A stretch of 17,736 nt of DNA from DATKCJ01 sp035513275 (GCA_035513275.1 DATKCJ010000036.1:1-17736); one strand, 5' to 3'; positions 8,361-14,916 are shown, counted from the stretch's first letter. Made by a program: numbers and translations. The notes: generated by a model not told the origin, from the letters alone.

Positions 8361-9773
8361 TCACGGCTGTTTTACCTCTTCGGATACTGGGATGCGGAGC
8401 ACAAACACCGTTCCAGCGGGGCCTGTCTCCTCAAGCTCCAGGGTTGCCTGGATGTGCTGCGCGAGGTTGCGGCTCACGGCGAGGCCGATGCCGCTGCCGT
8501 GTGGCTTCGTCGACGCAGCGGGCAGGAAGAGGCGCTCGCGCTTCGGCGACGGAATTCCGCAGCCTCGATCCGACACGGCGATCTCGATCATGCCCCGCTT
8601 CCGAAGGATCTCCACATGCACGCCCGCGCCCGGCTTCGAGGCTTCGCATGCGTTCGTCACCAGATTGGAAACGATCAGGCCGACGAGCGCCGCAAGCCGG
8701 TTGTCGAACTCCAATCCCTTCACGCTGGTCCACGTCATTTCCACGCCGGTGGAATTTCGGATGTCGCCCGTGCGCTTCGTCACGACCTGCATCATTTCCT
8801 CGCAGGTCACACGAAACTGAATTCCCGACGCCTCGTCGGTAAGAAGCGCCGTAACATCGTCGACCATCGCCTGCAACCGGCCGGTCATCGCAGCCGCGTC
8901 GGCCCATGCGGCCTTCCCATCGCCGTTTCCGCTGGCACGCTTTTGCTCCACGGCGAGCCCTCTCAATCCCTGCAACGGGTTCTTCAATCCATGGATCAGG
9001 TGCGCCGCCACGACACCGACCGCGCTCACTTTTGCGGCGAGCGCCAGCTCCTGGTTTGCGCGAGAGAGATCGTCGCCGCGGCGGCGCAGCTCGGCATTCG
9101 CGCGACGCAGCTTGCGTGAGGCGATTGACTGGATGCCGAGCGCCACGCACGTGCCCGCGATCCAGACGATCGCCGCCAGCGCGATCAGCGCGCGATCCTG
9201 CCGCGCAAGCTCGGCCGCAATCCCAGTGCCGGCGATCCAGAACTGCGCGGCCCTTTGCGCATCGCCGCGCGCGGGCAAGGGCACGATCACCTCTATCAGT
9301 TCGGCCGTGCCGCGCTGGTCGACCGTCAGAATCAATTCCGCGAGCGGATAGTCCGCGTGCATCCGCACCACCGGAGTCAACGAACCAAGCGCATCCCAAT
9401 CCGCAGCCGTCAGCGCACCCTCATTCAACTCCGGTGGGAACACATCCTGCGTGGAGTCGCGCCGATTGAACAACCTCACGCCGATCACACCCGGCAACCG
9501 CGCAGTCTTGAGCATCGTGGTGAAGTCGTCCACATCGGCGGCGACGAGTCCGAGTGATTCCATCTCCGCTGTCTCCACCGCGTATTGCATCGCCACCACC
9601 GCCTGCAGCACCTGTCCCTCGCGCAAGAGCACCTGCTCGCGCAGCCCGGTGCGAAGCCGCAGCGCGGGCAGCGCGACCGCGAGGGCCAGCACGCATGCGA
9701 TCGCGACCGCGGCCGCGATCTCTGTCTTCACTCTGCGATTGGTTTCGGTGGGTTGTAGCACGTCAGAACTCAT
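8361..9773 (-). CDS. Membrane sensor histidine kinase
   Basis: A 470-residue inner-membrane sensor kinase. Transmembrane segments at about residues 17-39 and 197-214 enclose a periplasmic sensor region of about 155 residues with no family I recognise. A coiled-coil linker (219-250) leads to the phosphotransfer helix, with the likely phospho-acceptor His261 in HLIHGLKNPLQGL. The ATPase domain has the N box (SNLVTNACEAS, 369-379), G1 box (DRGCGIP, 402-408) and G2 box (GSGIGLAVS, 426-434). The acidic residue that usually follows the histidine (HExxNP) is Gly here. The ATG at 9773 overlaps the outer-membrane protein gene by 11 bases, so the two are co-transcribed. The nearest response regulator is the NtrC-type protein at 12701-14083, its likely partner although the two are 3 kb apart. 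Confidence 0.93.
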   Translation of the reverse strand: MSSDVLQPTETNRRVKTEIAAAVAIACVLALAVALPALRLRTGLREQVLLREGQVLQAVVAMQYAVETAEMESLGLVAADVDDFTTMLKTARLPGVIGVRLFNRRDSTQDVFPPELNEGALTAADWDALGSLTPVVRMHADYPLAELILTVDQRGTAELIEVIVPLPARGDAQRAAQFWIAGTGIAAELARQDRALIALAAIVWIAGTCVALGIQSIASRKLRRANAELRRRGDDLSRANQELALAAKVSAVGVVAAHLIHGLKNPLQGLRGLAVEQKRASGNGDGKAAWADAAAMTGRLQAMVDDVTALLTDEASGIQFRVTCEEMMQVVTKRTGDIRNSTGVEMTWTSVKGLEFDNRLAALVGLIVSNLVTNACEASKPGAGVHVEILRKRGMIEIAVSDRGCGIPSPKRERLFLPAASTKPHGSGIGLAVSRNLAQHIQATLELEETGPAGTVFVLRIPVSEEVKQP

Positions 9774-10899
9774 AGGCTAGGCCCGCGGTCCCGGTGTTCA
9801 ACCGATAGCTTCCACCAAATTCATTGGTCCGGCTGCGTTCGACCTCCACCTCCGCGAACAGGGACAGCTTCTCGGTGAGACTGCGCTCGACAGCGAGCGC
9901 ACCGCGCGTCTGCCGGATCTCGCGGGGCGGCGGCGTGAACCCCGTGCCCGCGATCTGGATGAGGAACTCGTGGGCCCCATGCGAGGCCGTGAGGCGCAGC
10001 TTCCACGGATCGAGCCGCCACGCCAAATCGATATCGGCGCGCCAGTGGTCGTAGTCGAAGTAGCCCGATGCCGAGTCGCGGAGCGTGTCTCCGGCGACCT
10101 TCAACGTCGTCGACCACGACGCACTCCATTTCGAAACGAACCTGAGTTCAGCCTGGTTCCAATGCGTCGAAAGTGTCGTGTCCGGAAGCGGGCGCCCGCC
10201 GACCGTGTAGGCGTTTCGATCGTGATAGCCCTTGCGTCGCCACAACCACGCTGCGCTCAGGTCGTGGCGCTTGCCCAGTTTGCGACCGACGCGAGCGACG
10301 ACTCCCGGCTCGTCGTAGTCCTCCTCGGCACCCTTGTATTTCTCGAGTTTCCACGCTGCGGCTGCCTCGAGCCACCACGGACCTCGGAACTCCCAGCGCA
10401 AGTTCGGCCCGGCGGTCACTCCATAGACCTTGAGCCGCGCGCGAAACGTGCCGATCTCGCTCGTCGAGAGATCGAGCACCTGGTCCATGTGATAGCCCTG
10501 GATCATGAGGCCGGTCTTGAAAAATGTGCCGATCGCGTAGCGCAGCTCGCCCTGGGTCATCCACACTCGCTCGTGATTCGCGTCGTCCGGGGCGTCGAGG
10601 AAGTGCGTCTCTGCTCCGGTGATCGCCCAATAAAAGTCCGTGAGCGCCTCTGGCGGCCGCCAGACGAATGCATCGACTTCCGCGGACACAAACGGACTCT
10701 CGATCTTGCCCGTCTCCGTGAGGAGGACGTTGTCCTTGAAGCCTACGCCGACGCGCAACCCGACGCTCACAGTCGTCCCGAACAAGTCGTCCATCAGCTC
10801 CGCCGGGATCGCGATGGCGCTATTCTCATCGGCGGGCGCTGCCGCAACGCTCGCGGCGATTGCGAAAAGGCAGGTCTTGGCGAGGAGTGATGGCTTCAT
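9763..10899 (-). CDS. Outer-membrane beta-barrel protein
   Basis: A 378-residue exported protein with a signal peptide (MKPSLLAKTCLFAIAASVAA, cleavage near residue 20). The mature part is made of alternating amphipathic strands rich in Trp, Tyr and Phe (for example LRWEFRGPWWLEAAAAWKLE and LRLTASHGAHEFLIQIAG). It ends in LAYEF, a C-terminal aromatic residue recognised by the BAM assembly machinery. The strand pattern suggests a barrel of roughly 14-16 strands; I see no TonB box or plug, so it is not a TonB receptor. Its stop overlaps the start of the sensor kinase by 11 bases. That tight coupling to a sensor suggests the barrel is part of, or a target of, the signalling system. The specific function is unknown. 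Confidence 0.8.
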   Translation of the reverse strand: MKPSLLAKTCLFAIAASVAAAPADENSAIAIPAELMDDLFGTTVSVGLRVGVGFKDNVLLTETGKIESPFVSAEVDAFVWRPPEALTDFYWAITGAETHFLDAPDDANHERVWMTQGELRYAIGTFFKTGLMIQGYHMDQVLDLSTSEIGTFRARLKVYGVTAGPNLRWEFRGPWWLEAAAAWKLEKYKGAEEDYDEPGVVARVGRKLGKRHDLSAAWLWRRKGYHDRNAYTVGGRPLPDTTLSTHWNQAELRFVSKWSASWSTTLKVAGDTLRDSASGYFDYDHWRADIDLAWRLDPWKLRLTASHGAHEFLIQIAGTGFTPPPREIRQTRGALAVERSLTEKLSLFAEVEVERSRTNEFGGSYRLNTGTAGLAYEF

Positions 10900-11188
10900 G
10901 CGGTGCGCAGCGGACCGGGATGCGCCACGGCGGCGGCAGGTTCCCTATGTTCTTCCGAGGTCTGGCAATCTGTCGATACTTGGTGAGTCGCATCTGGGAA
11001 CCGAATGGATCACCGTGTTGGCTGGGCCGGGCTGCGACAGACTCGCGGGGTAGAATCGTGTTCTGCACGAATGGTTCGGCGGTCCACTTCTCACGGCGCG
11101 CAGCGCCGGCTTAGGAGTTTTTCGGCAGGAGTCTACCCCCCGGGAGGAATTACTGTCATGCGAAAGTTGAACGATCCTGGCCATTTGT
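10900..11188 (-). other. Leader/intergenic region upstream of the outer-membrane protein gene
   Basis: No convincing gene. Upstream of the outer-membrane protein start I see no good sigma-70 boxes. The only candidate is the imperfect sigma-54-like site at 11189-11204. On the plus strand there is a ten-codon ORF (ATG at 11158) behind GGGAGGAAT. This has the form of a leader peptide but no supporting gene follows it on that strand. Confidence 0.4.
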
Positions 11189-11204
11189 GACAAACTCCTT
11201 GCCA
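11189..11204 (-). promoter_or_regulatory. Weak sigma-54-like site upstream of the outer-membrane protein/kinase genes
   Basis: On the minus strand it reads TGGCAAGGAGTTTGTC. The -24 box TGGCA and the spacing fit sigma-54, but the -12 element is TTGT rather than TTGC, a change at a key base. It would give a leader of about 280 bases. Listed only because the neighbouring paralogues have strong sigma-54 sites. Confidence 0.25.
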
Positions 11205-11237
11205 AATACAAACAGGCGGACGCTTTCGCGTCCGCCT
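11205..11237 (-). terminator. Terminator of the first small exported protein gene
   Basis: Perfect 10-bp stem GGCGGACGC-type (11214-11223 with 11228-11237) with a GAAA loop on the minus strand, followed by the T-rich GTTTGTATTT. It lies 39 bases after the stop codon of the gene ending at 11276. It separates that gene from the outer-membrane protein gene. Confidence 0.75.
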
Positions 11238-11275
11238 TCGCAAGATTCGCCGCAGCGCAGTAAAGCACCCCGCGC

Positions 11276-11656
11276 TCAGCCTCCAGAGTCATTCCGGCGC
11301 TCGTCGCGGAGCCTGCGAAGTTCCTCGCGGATGTTCTTCGCCAACTCGCGCTGCGCCATGAGCGCCTCGCGGGTTTGGGCGCGAAGTTCCTGGATCCTGG
11401 CTCTGCGCTCTTCTTCTGTCAGACTCTTCAACTCTTCAAACAGCATCTTGCGTTCCTGAAGGAATGCCGCGCGCTGTTCGCGGAACTGGTTGATCATCGT
11501 CTGGAGCTCTGCAGGTAGGGTCGACACGTCGACGCGCTTGTTGAAGAGGCCCATGCCGAGGCCGTTGGGAATTGGACGGTCAACCGGGGGTTCCGATTGG
11601 GCGAACAGCCCGACCGAGGTCAAAGTGAGTATCAGTAATGCGATTGTCTTTCTCAT
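11276..11656 (-). CDS. Small exported coiled-coil protein, paralogue A
   Basis: A 126-residue protein that begins with a signal peptide (MRKTIALLILTLTSVGLFAQ) cleaved after about residue 20. A conserved block PNGLGMGLFNKRVDVSTLP (30-48) follows. The rest (50-122) is a charged heptad-type helix (EQRAAFLQERKMLFEELKSL, TEEERRARIQELRAQTREA). It aligns without gaps to the protein at 12124-12501, with about 71 of 125 residues identical by hand count. Size, export and the L(T/S)EEER element recall Spy/CpxP/ZraP periplasmic chaperones (LTxxQ proteins), but the N-terminal block is not one I know, so the family is unassigned. It has its own sigma-54 promoter (11681-11696) and terminator, hence is a single-gene transcript probably switched on by the nearby NtrC-type activator. 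Confidence 0.85.
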   Translation of the reverse strand: MRKTIALLILTLTSVGLFAQSEPPVDRPIPNGLGMGLFNKRVDVSTLPAELQTMINQFREQRAAFLQERKMLFEELKSLTEEERRARIQELRAQTREALMAQRELAKNIREELRRLRDERRNDSGG

Positions 11657-11680
11657 GATGTTCAGTGTTCGCGGATAACC

Positions 11681-11696
11681 TGCATTCTGTGTGCCA
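11681..11696 (-). promoter_or_regulatory. Sigma-54 promoter of paralogue A
   Basis: Minus strand TGGCACACAGAATGCA matches the consensus TGGCACR-N4-TTGCW at all but one position (A for the first T of TTGC). The invariant GG and GC have the required 10-base gap. The predicted start near 11671 leaves a leader of only about 14 bases before the ATG at 11656. Confidence 0.82.
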
Positions 11697-12023
11697 AGTC
11701 TGATGTAACGACTTAAACGGCTATCTCACAAGCAGTAGTAAGCAGCGAGCAAGATCCTCTTCACAATCAAAGTTAGGTGGGCATGCCCAAACCACACCGA
11801 GACTGTGGGTATCCACACCGAATTTGCAATGTCCTGCCAATCTCTGCATGCGAGCTCTTCCACGCACGAGTGTCATTTCGATCGGCGTGACTTGAAAGGC
11901 TCTGCCAACGCATTGAGCCACGCCATCGCGGCAACGCTGCCTGCGCGACGCTGCGCCAAACCCGTAAGACAATTCGCGACTTCACGGTCGGGTTGCGTCG
12001 TTGCGCATGGATATGACATTGCG
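11697..12023. other. Intergenic region with candidate activator sites
   Basis: No gene supported: the open frames here have no good start and no recognisable protein. It holds a cluster of GGTGG/CCACAC words at 11776-11819, described separately. The rest shows nothing I can name. Confidence 0.45.
11776..11819. promoter_or_regulatory. Candidate upstream activator sites for paralogue A
   Basis: Two adjacent inverted arrangements of the same words: GGTGGG...ACCACACC (11776-11798) and TGTGG-GTAT-CCACA (11804-11817). They lie about 115 and 140 bases upstream of the predicted start, the usual range for NtrC-type activators. GGTGGGC recurs upstream of paralogue B at 12680-12686. The spacing between half sites differs, so this is tentative. 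Confidence 0.35.
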
Positions 12024-12057
12024 AAAAAGCAGGGCAGGCGCTTACGCCTGCCCTGCT
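12024..12057 (-). terminator. Terminator of paralogue B
   Basis: Perfect 13-bp stem (12028-12040 with 12045-12057) with a 4-base loop, followed on the minus strand by TTTTT (12028-12024). It starts 66 bases after the stop of the gene ending at 12124 and is the strongest terminator in this run. Confidence 0.9.
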
Positions 12058-12123
12058 CATAACACGTTGCCGTCACAACTTTTCGTAGTTGCCCACCAGA
12101 ACGGTTGCGACGGACTCCTTGGC

Positions 12124-12501
12124 TCAAGCTCCCGGATTGCGGCGAAGATCGCGAAGGGTGCGAAGTTGCTCGCGGATGCTTTTTGCGAGTTCGCGCACCG
12201 CTTCCGCGGCTTCTTGACTCTGGATCCTGAGCTCTTCGATTCGCGCGGCCCGCTCTTCCTCGCTCAGATCCTTGAGCCCTTCGATCAGCGCCCTGCGCTC
12301 TTGAAGAAACGCCTGCCGCTGCTCGCGGATCTGCACGACCAATGTCTGAACCTCGGCAGGAGCCCTGCTGAGATCGACGTTTTCATTCATCACCCCGAGC
12401 CCCAAGCCATTGGGAAGCGAAGGGATTGGGGCGTCCGGAACCTGTGCCGCGAGGCCGGCGGCGCTGATTGCGAGTGCGAGAACTGCGATTAGTTTTTTCA
12501 T
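12124..12501 (-). CDS. Small exported coiled-coil protein, paralogue B
   Basis: A 125-residue protein with a signal peptide (MKKLIAVLALAISAAGLAAQ). It has the same block PNGLGLGVMNENVDLSRAP (30-48) and a long charged helix (50-122; REQRQAFLQERRALIEGLKD, SEEERAARIEELRIQSQEAA). It is the closest relative in the window of the protein at 11276-11656 and aligns with it end to end without a gap, which points to tandem duplication of a whole transcription unit. The helical part is the best conserved. It is expected to be periplasmic and probably oligomeric. It has its own consensus sigma-54 promoter (12558-12573) and strong terminator, and lies directly downstream of the NtrC-type activator gene. 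A periplasmic chaperone or signal-modulating role like ZraP or Spy is an inference. Confidence 0.87.
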   Translation of the reverse strand: MKKLIAVLALAISAAGLAAQVPDAPIPSLPNGLGLGVMNENVDLSRAPAEVQTLVVQIREQRQAFLQERRALIEGLKDLSEEERAARIEELRIQSQEAAEAVRELAKSIREQLRTLRDLRRNPGA

Positions 12502-12557
12502 GATATCGATGGTTGCTCTTTGGTTGTTGGTTTCTGGATGGCTGTTGCGTGCTATAC

Positions 12558-12573
12558 CGCAATGCGCGTGCCA
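12558..12573 (-). promoter_or_regulatory. Sigma-54 promoter of paralogue B
   Basis: Minus strand TGGCACGCGCATTGCG matches TGGCACG-N4-TTGC at every consensus base. The predicted start near 12547 gives a leader of about 46 bases to the ATG at 12501. It lies in the gap behind the sigma-54 activator gene. Confidence 0.9.
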
Positions 12574-12644
12574 ACAGATCCATAATTCCTAAACTCCTAT
12601 CCTTAAGCGGATTCAGTCCGTCGCGAGCACTTCGAGAAGCGGAA

Positions 12645-12668
12645 GAATTGAGCGCGGCGCCTCAATTC
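12645..12668. repeat. Inverted repeat downstream of the sigma-54 activator gene
   Basis: Perfect 8-bp arms GAATTGAG-N8-CTCAATTC (12645-12652 and 12661-12668). It is 33 bases after the activator stop codon and about 110 bases upstream of the predicted start of paralogue B. It could be a weak terminator (followed by TTCC only) or an activator site; the sequence alone does not decide. Confidence 0.5.
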
Positions 12669-12680
12669 CACGATCTGGCG

Positions 12681-12698
12681 GTGGGCGGACGCACCCAC
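12681..12698. promoter_or_regulatory. Candidate upstream activator site for paralogue B
   Basis: Inverted repeat GTGGGCG-GACG-CACCCAC (6 of 7 bases paired in each arm), centred about 142 bases upstream of the predicted sigma-54 start. It shares GGTGGGC with the candidate site of paralogue A at 11776. Tentative. Confidence 0.35.
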
Positions 12699-12700
12699 TC

Positions 12701-14083
12701 TCACTCTTCGTCCTTTTGCTTCAGTCGATAGCGCACGAAATCGCGCGTCACGCTGAGCAGCCGGGCGGCGGCCGAGACGTTGCCGCCCGTTTGCTGTATG
12801 GCTTTGCGGACCAACTCGTCGATTAACTCGTCGAGCACAAAACCTTCCGGCGGGATTGGACTACGCAGATCAAAAGCTCCCAATCTGGATTCGCCCTCGT
12901 GCGCGAGGTTCGCGAACTCCAGCGCGTCTGGTTCACCAAACACGACCGCGCGCTCGAGCTCGTGCTCGAGTTCCCGAACATTTCCGGGCCAGGTGTGACG
13001 AGACAGCCGGTCGCGGCCTCCCTTCGGGATCGTGCGCATCGGCAAGCCGTATCGCCGGCACGTGCGGGCGAGCAGCTCCTTCGCGAGCGACGCGATGTCC
13101 GCACCGCGCGCGCGCAGTGGCGGCATCGCAACACGAAACAAATCGAGCCTGTGCAGCAGATCTTCGCGGAACTTTTTTTCCTTCACCTGCTCGCGCAGAT
13201 CGACGCTGGTCGCCGCGATCACACACACGTCCACGCGCGTCGTCCGGCTAGATCCCACGCGACGGATCAGCCCGTCCTCGAGCACCGTGAGTATCTTGGC
13301 CTGAAGCGACGCGGGCAGGCTCGGCAGCTCGTCTAGGAAAAGAGTGCCGCCGTCGGCCGCCTCAAACAAACCGATCCTCTCCTCGCGGGCATCGGTGAAC
13401 GCACCGCGCTCGTGACCAAAAAGCTCCGACTCTGCGAGGGACTCGGGCAACGCCGAGCAGTTGACCTCGATCATCGGCCCGTCCGCGCGCGGTCCGTTCT
13501 CGTGCAGCCAGCGCGCGAGGCTTGTCTTGCCACTGCCCGTTTCACCCTCGATGAGCACCGGGGGCGGCGTGCCGTGCATGCGCTTCTCCGCGGCGACAAT
13601 CTTGTCGAGTTGCTCACGCACTTTCGCCAGCGAAGGTCCGAAGAAGAAAGGCACGGATGCCGCGGCATTCTGCCGCGCGCGAAACTCGTCCGCACGCGAC
13701 CGGCGCCGCTCGCGCCGGAGACGTTCGATCCTAACTGGCAGCTCCTCGGGATCGAAGGGTTTCACGAGGTAGTCGGCCGCGCCGAGCCTCATCGCCTCGA
13801 CCGCGCCACCCACTCCGCCCTCGGCCGTCATCACGAGCACGACCGTGTTGCTCGAGAACGACGAGTCGCGCAGCAGATCCGTGCCGGAGCCGTCCGGCAG
13901 GTGCACGTCGAGCAGCGCGGCGTCGAATCCGGAAGAGCCGAGCGCATTTCGCGCCTCAGCCACCGTGGCCGCAGCGGTGACTTCAGCACCGTGCTTTTCG
14001 AGGTAGGCGGCGATCCGCTTGCGCAGCATCGCCTCGTCCTCGACAACCAGAATTGCGAGCCCCTTCAGGTTGGATTGGTTCAT
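12701..14083 (-). CDS. NtrC-family sigma-54-dependent response regulator
   Basis: A 460-residue activator with all three domains of the family. The receiver domain (residues 8-125) has acidic residues Glu15/Asp16, phospho-acceptor Asp59 and Lys108. The AAA+ domain (about 145-380) has Walker A GETGSGKT (180-187), Walker B GTLFLDE (246-252) and the sigma-54 contact loop as GAFTDA (227-232) instead of the usual GAFTGA. The WPGNVREL motif is at 365-372. A Fis-type helix-turn-helix (about 430-455, GGNVSAAARLLSVTRDFVRY) ends the protein. It would remodel RNA polymerase-sigma-54 at -24/-12 promoters. The nearest such promoters are those of the two small exported proteins directly downstream. Its likely kinase is encoded at 8361-9773. 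It begins 6 bases after the RNA methyltransferase stop, so it is in that operon. Confidence 0.96.
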   Translation of the reverse strand: MNQSNLKGLAILVVEDEAMLRKRIAAYLEKHGAEVTAAATVAEARNALGSSGFDAALLDVHLPDGSGTDLLRDSSFSSNTVVLVMTAEGGVGGAVEAMRLGAADYLVKPFDPEELPVRIERLRRERRRSRADEFRARQNAAASVPFFFGPSLAKVREQLDKIVAAEKRMHGTPPPVLIEGETGSGKTSLARWLHENGPRADGPMIEVNCSALPESLAESELFGHERGAFTDAREERIGLFEAADGGTLFLDELPSLPASLQAKILTVLEDGLIRRVGSSRTTRVDVCVIAATSVDLREQVKEKKFREDLLHRLDLFRVAMPPLRARGADIASLAKELLARTCRRYGLPMRTIPKGGRDRLSRHTWPGNVRELEHELERAVVFGEPDALEFANLAHEGESRLGAFDLRSPIPPEGFVLDELIDELVRKAIQQTGGNVSAAARLLSVTRDFVRYRLKQKDEE

Positions 14084-14089
14084 GGTGAA

Positions 14090-14854
14090 CTATTTCACGG
14101 ACACGGCCGCCGCGATGAGGATCCCCGCCGCCGCTGAGACATTCAACGACTGCATCTTCTCGCCCCCGGCCACACGCACAAGCCGGTTGCAAACCGCGGC
14201 GACTTCCGGCGAAAGACCGTCCTCTTCGTTTCCGAGGACGAGCGCCGTGGGCCGGCCCGAAAGGAGCTTCCCGTTGAGTCCCGCCCGTGTGAGCGACTCG
14301 AGCGGCTCGCCCGTGAGCGACGCGCCGACAAGTGCAAATGTCCGCCGGATGAACTGGCAGAACGGCACAAATTCACGCACGCACCATACCGTGACATACT
14401 CGAGGCCACCCTCCGCGACCCGATAGGCCGCCTCTCCCGGCATCGCCTGGAGCGGGTGCTCTGGAATCACGACATGCCGCACTCCAAAAAACGCGGCGGT
14501 GCGCACGATTGCGCCGAGGTTGTGTGCGTTTCCGATCCGGTCGAGCAGCACAACTGGCCGGCCGTCGAGCGACCACTTCGATACCTCTTCCTCCGTCGGC
14601 GCAAGCCGCGCCGGCGTGTCGGCGATTGCGACGATGCCGCCGTGATGCACCGTGCCGGAAACCTTCTCGAGCTCCGCGGCCTCCACTTGCCGATAGATCT
14701 TTTTCCTCTTCGCGAGGTAACGGCTCATCGAGCCGCACATCTTCGCCTTCGCCTCGTCGAAGAACAGCCTCCGAATCGTCTCGGGCCTCTTCGCATAGAG
14801 GGCGGAGACGGCGGCCAATCCGCAAACGGCCTGCTCATTTCGACGCAGCGACAT
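14090..14854 (-). CDS. TrmH/SpoU-family RNA 2'-O-methyltransferase
   Basis: A 254-residue cytoplasmic enzyme expected to methylate a ribose 2'-OH in tRNA or rRNA with SAM. The three SPOUT motifs are present: motif 1 NAHNLGAIVRTAAFFGV (109-125, with the conserved Asn and Arg), motif 2 LVLGNEEDGLS (206-216) and motif 3 MQSLNVSAAAGILI (234-247). The latter two form the trefoil-knot SAM site. The N-terminal 80 residues (including HHGGIVAIAD) form a substrate-binding domain like that of RlmB or YfiF; I cannot tell which nucleotide is modified. I chose ATG 14854 over a TTG at 14872. Its stop is 6 bases before the sigma-54 activator gene; the RlmM-like gene lies 62 bases upstream, forming a probable three-gene operon. 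Confidence 0.92.
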   Translation of the reverse strand: MSLRRNEQAVCGLAAVSALYAKRPETIRRLFFDEAKAKMCGSMSRYLAKRKKIYRQVEAAELEKVSGTVHHGGIVAIADTPARLAPTEEEVSKWSLDGRPVVLLDRIGNAHNLGAIVRTAAFFGVRHVVIPEHPLQAMPGEAAYRVAEGGLEYVTVWCVREFVPFCQFIRRTFALVGASLTGEPLESLTRAGLNGKLLSGRPTALVLGNEEDGLSPEVAAVCNRLVRVAGGEKMQSLNVSAAAGILIAAAVSVK

Positions 14855-14873
14855 GGATGTAGGGACAATCAAG

Positions 14874-14892
14874 TTGCGACGACGCGTCGCAA
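14874..14892. repeat. Inverted repeat between the two RNA methyltransferase genes
   Basis: TTGCGACG-ACG-CGTCGCAA, perfect 8-bp arms with a 3-base centre, in the 62-base gap. There is no T tract after it on the minus strand, so it may be an attenuating hairpin or a protein site rather than a terminator. Confidence 0.5.
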
Positions 14893-14916
14893 AATGGCAA
14901 CCCTTCCGATTCCCCT

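Noticed and set aside
8296..8364. GTG start at 8364 for the propeller gene, overlapping the kinase stop
   Set aside because: The overlap is attractive for coupling, but the extra 23 residues would bury the signal peptide; the ATGs at 8295 and 8277 fit export better.
11721..12127. Several overlapping open frames of 80-95 codons in the gap between the two small exported protein genes
   Set aside because: No ribosome sites, no recognisable protein features, and they run across the terminator hairpin at 12028-12057.
14085..14098. GTGAA-CTAT-TTCAC inverted repeat between the SpoU-type gene and the sigma-54 activator gene
   Set aside because: Only 5-bp arms over a stop codon and a start region; too short to support as a regulatory site.
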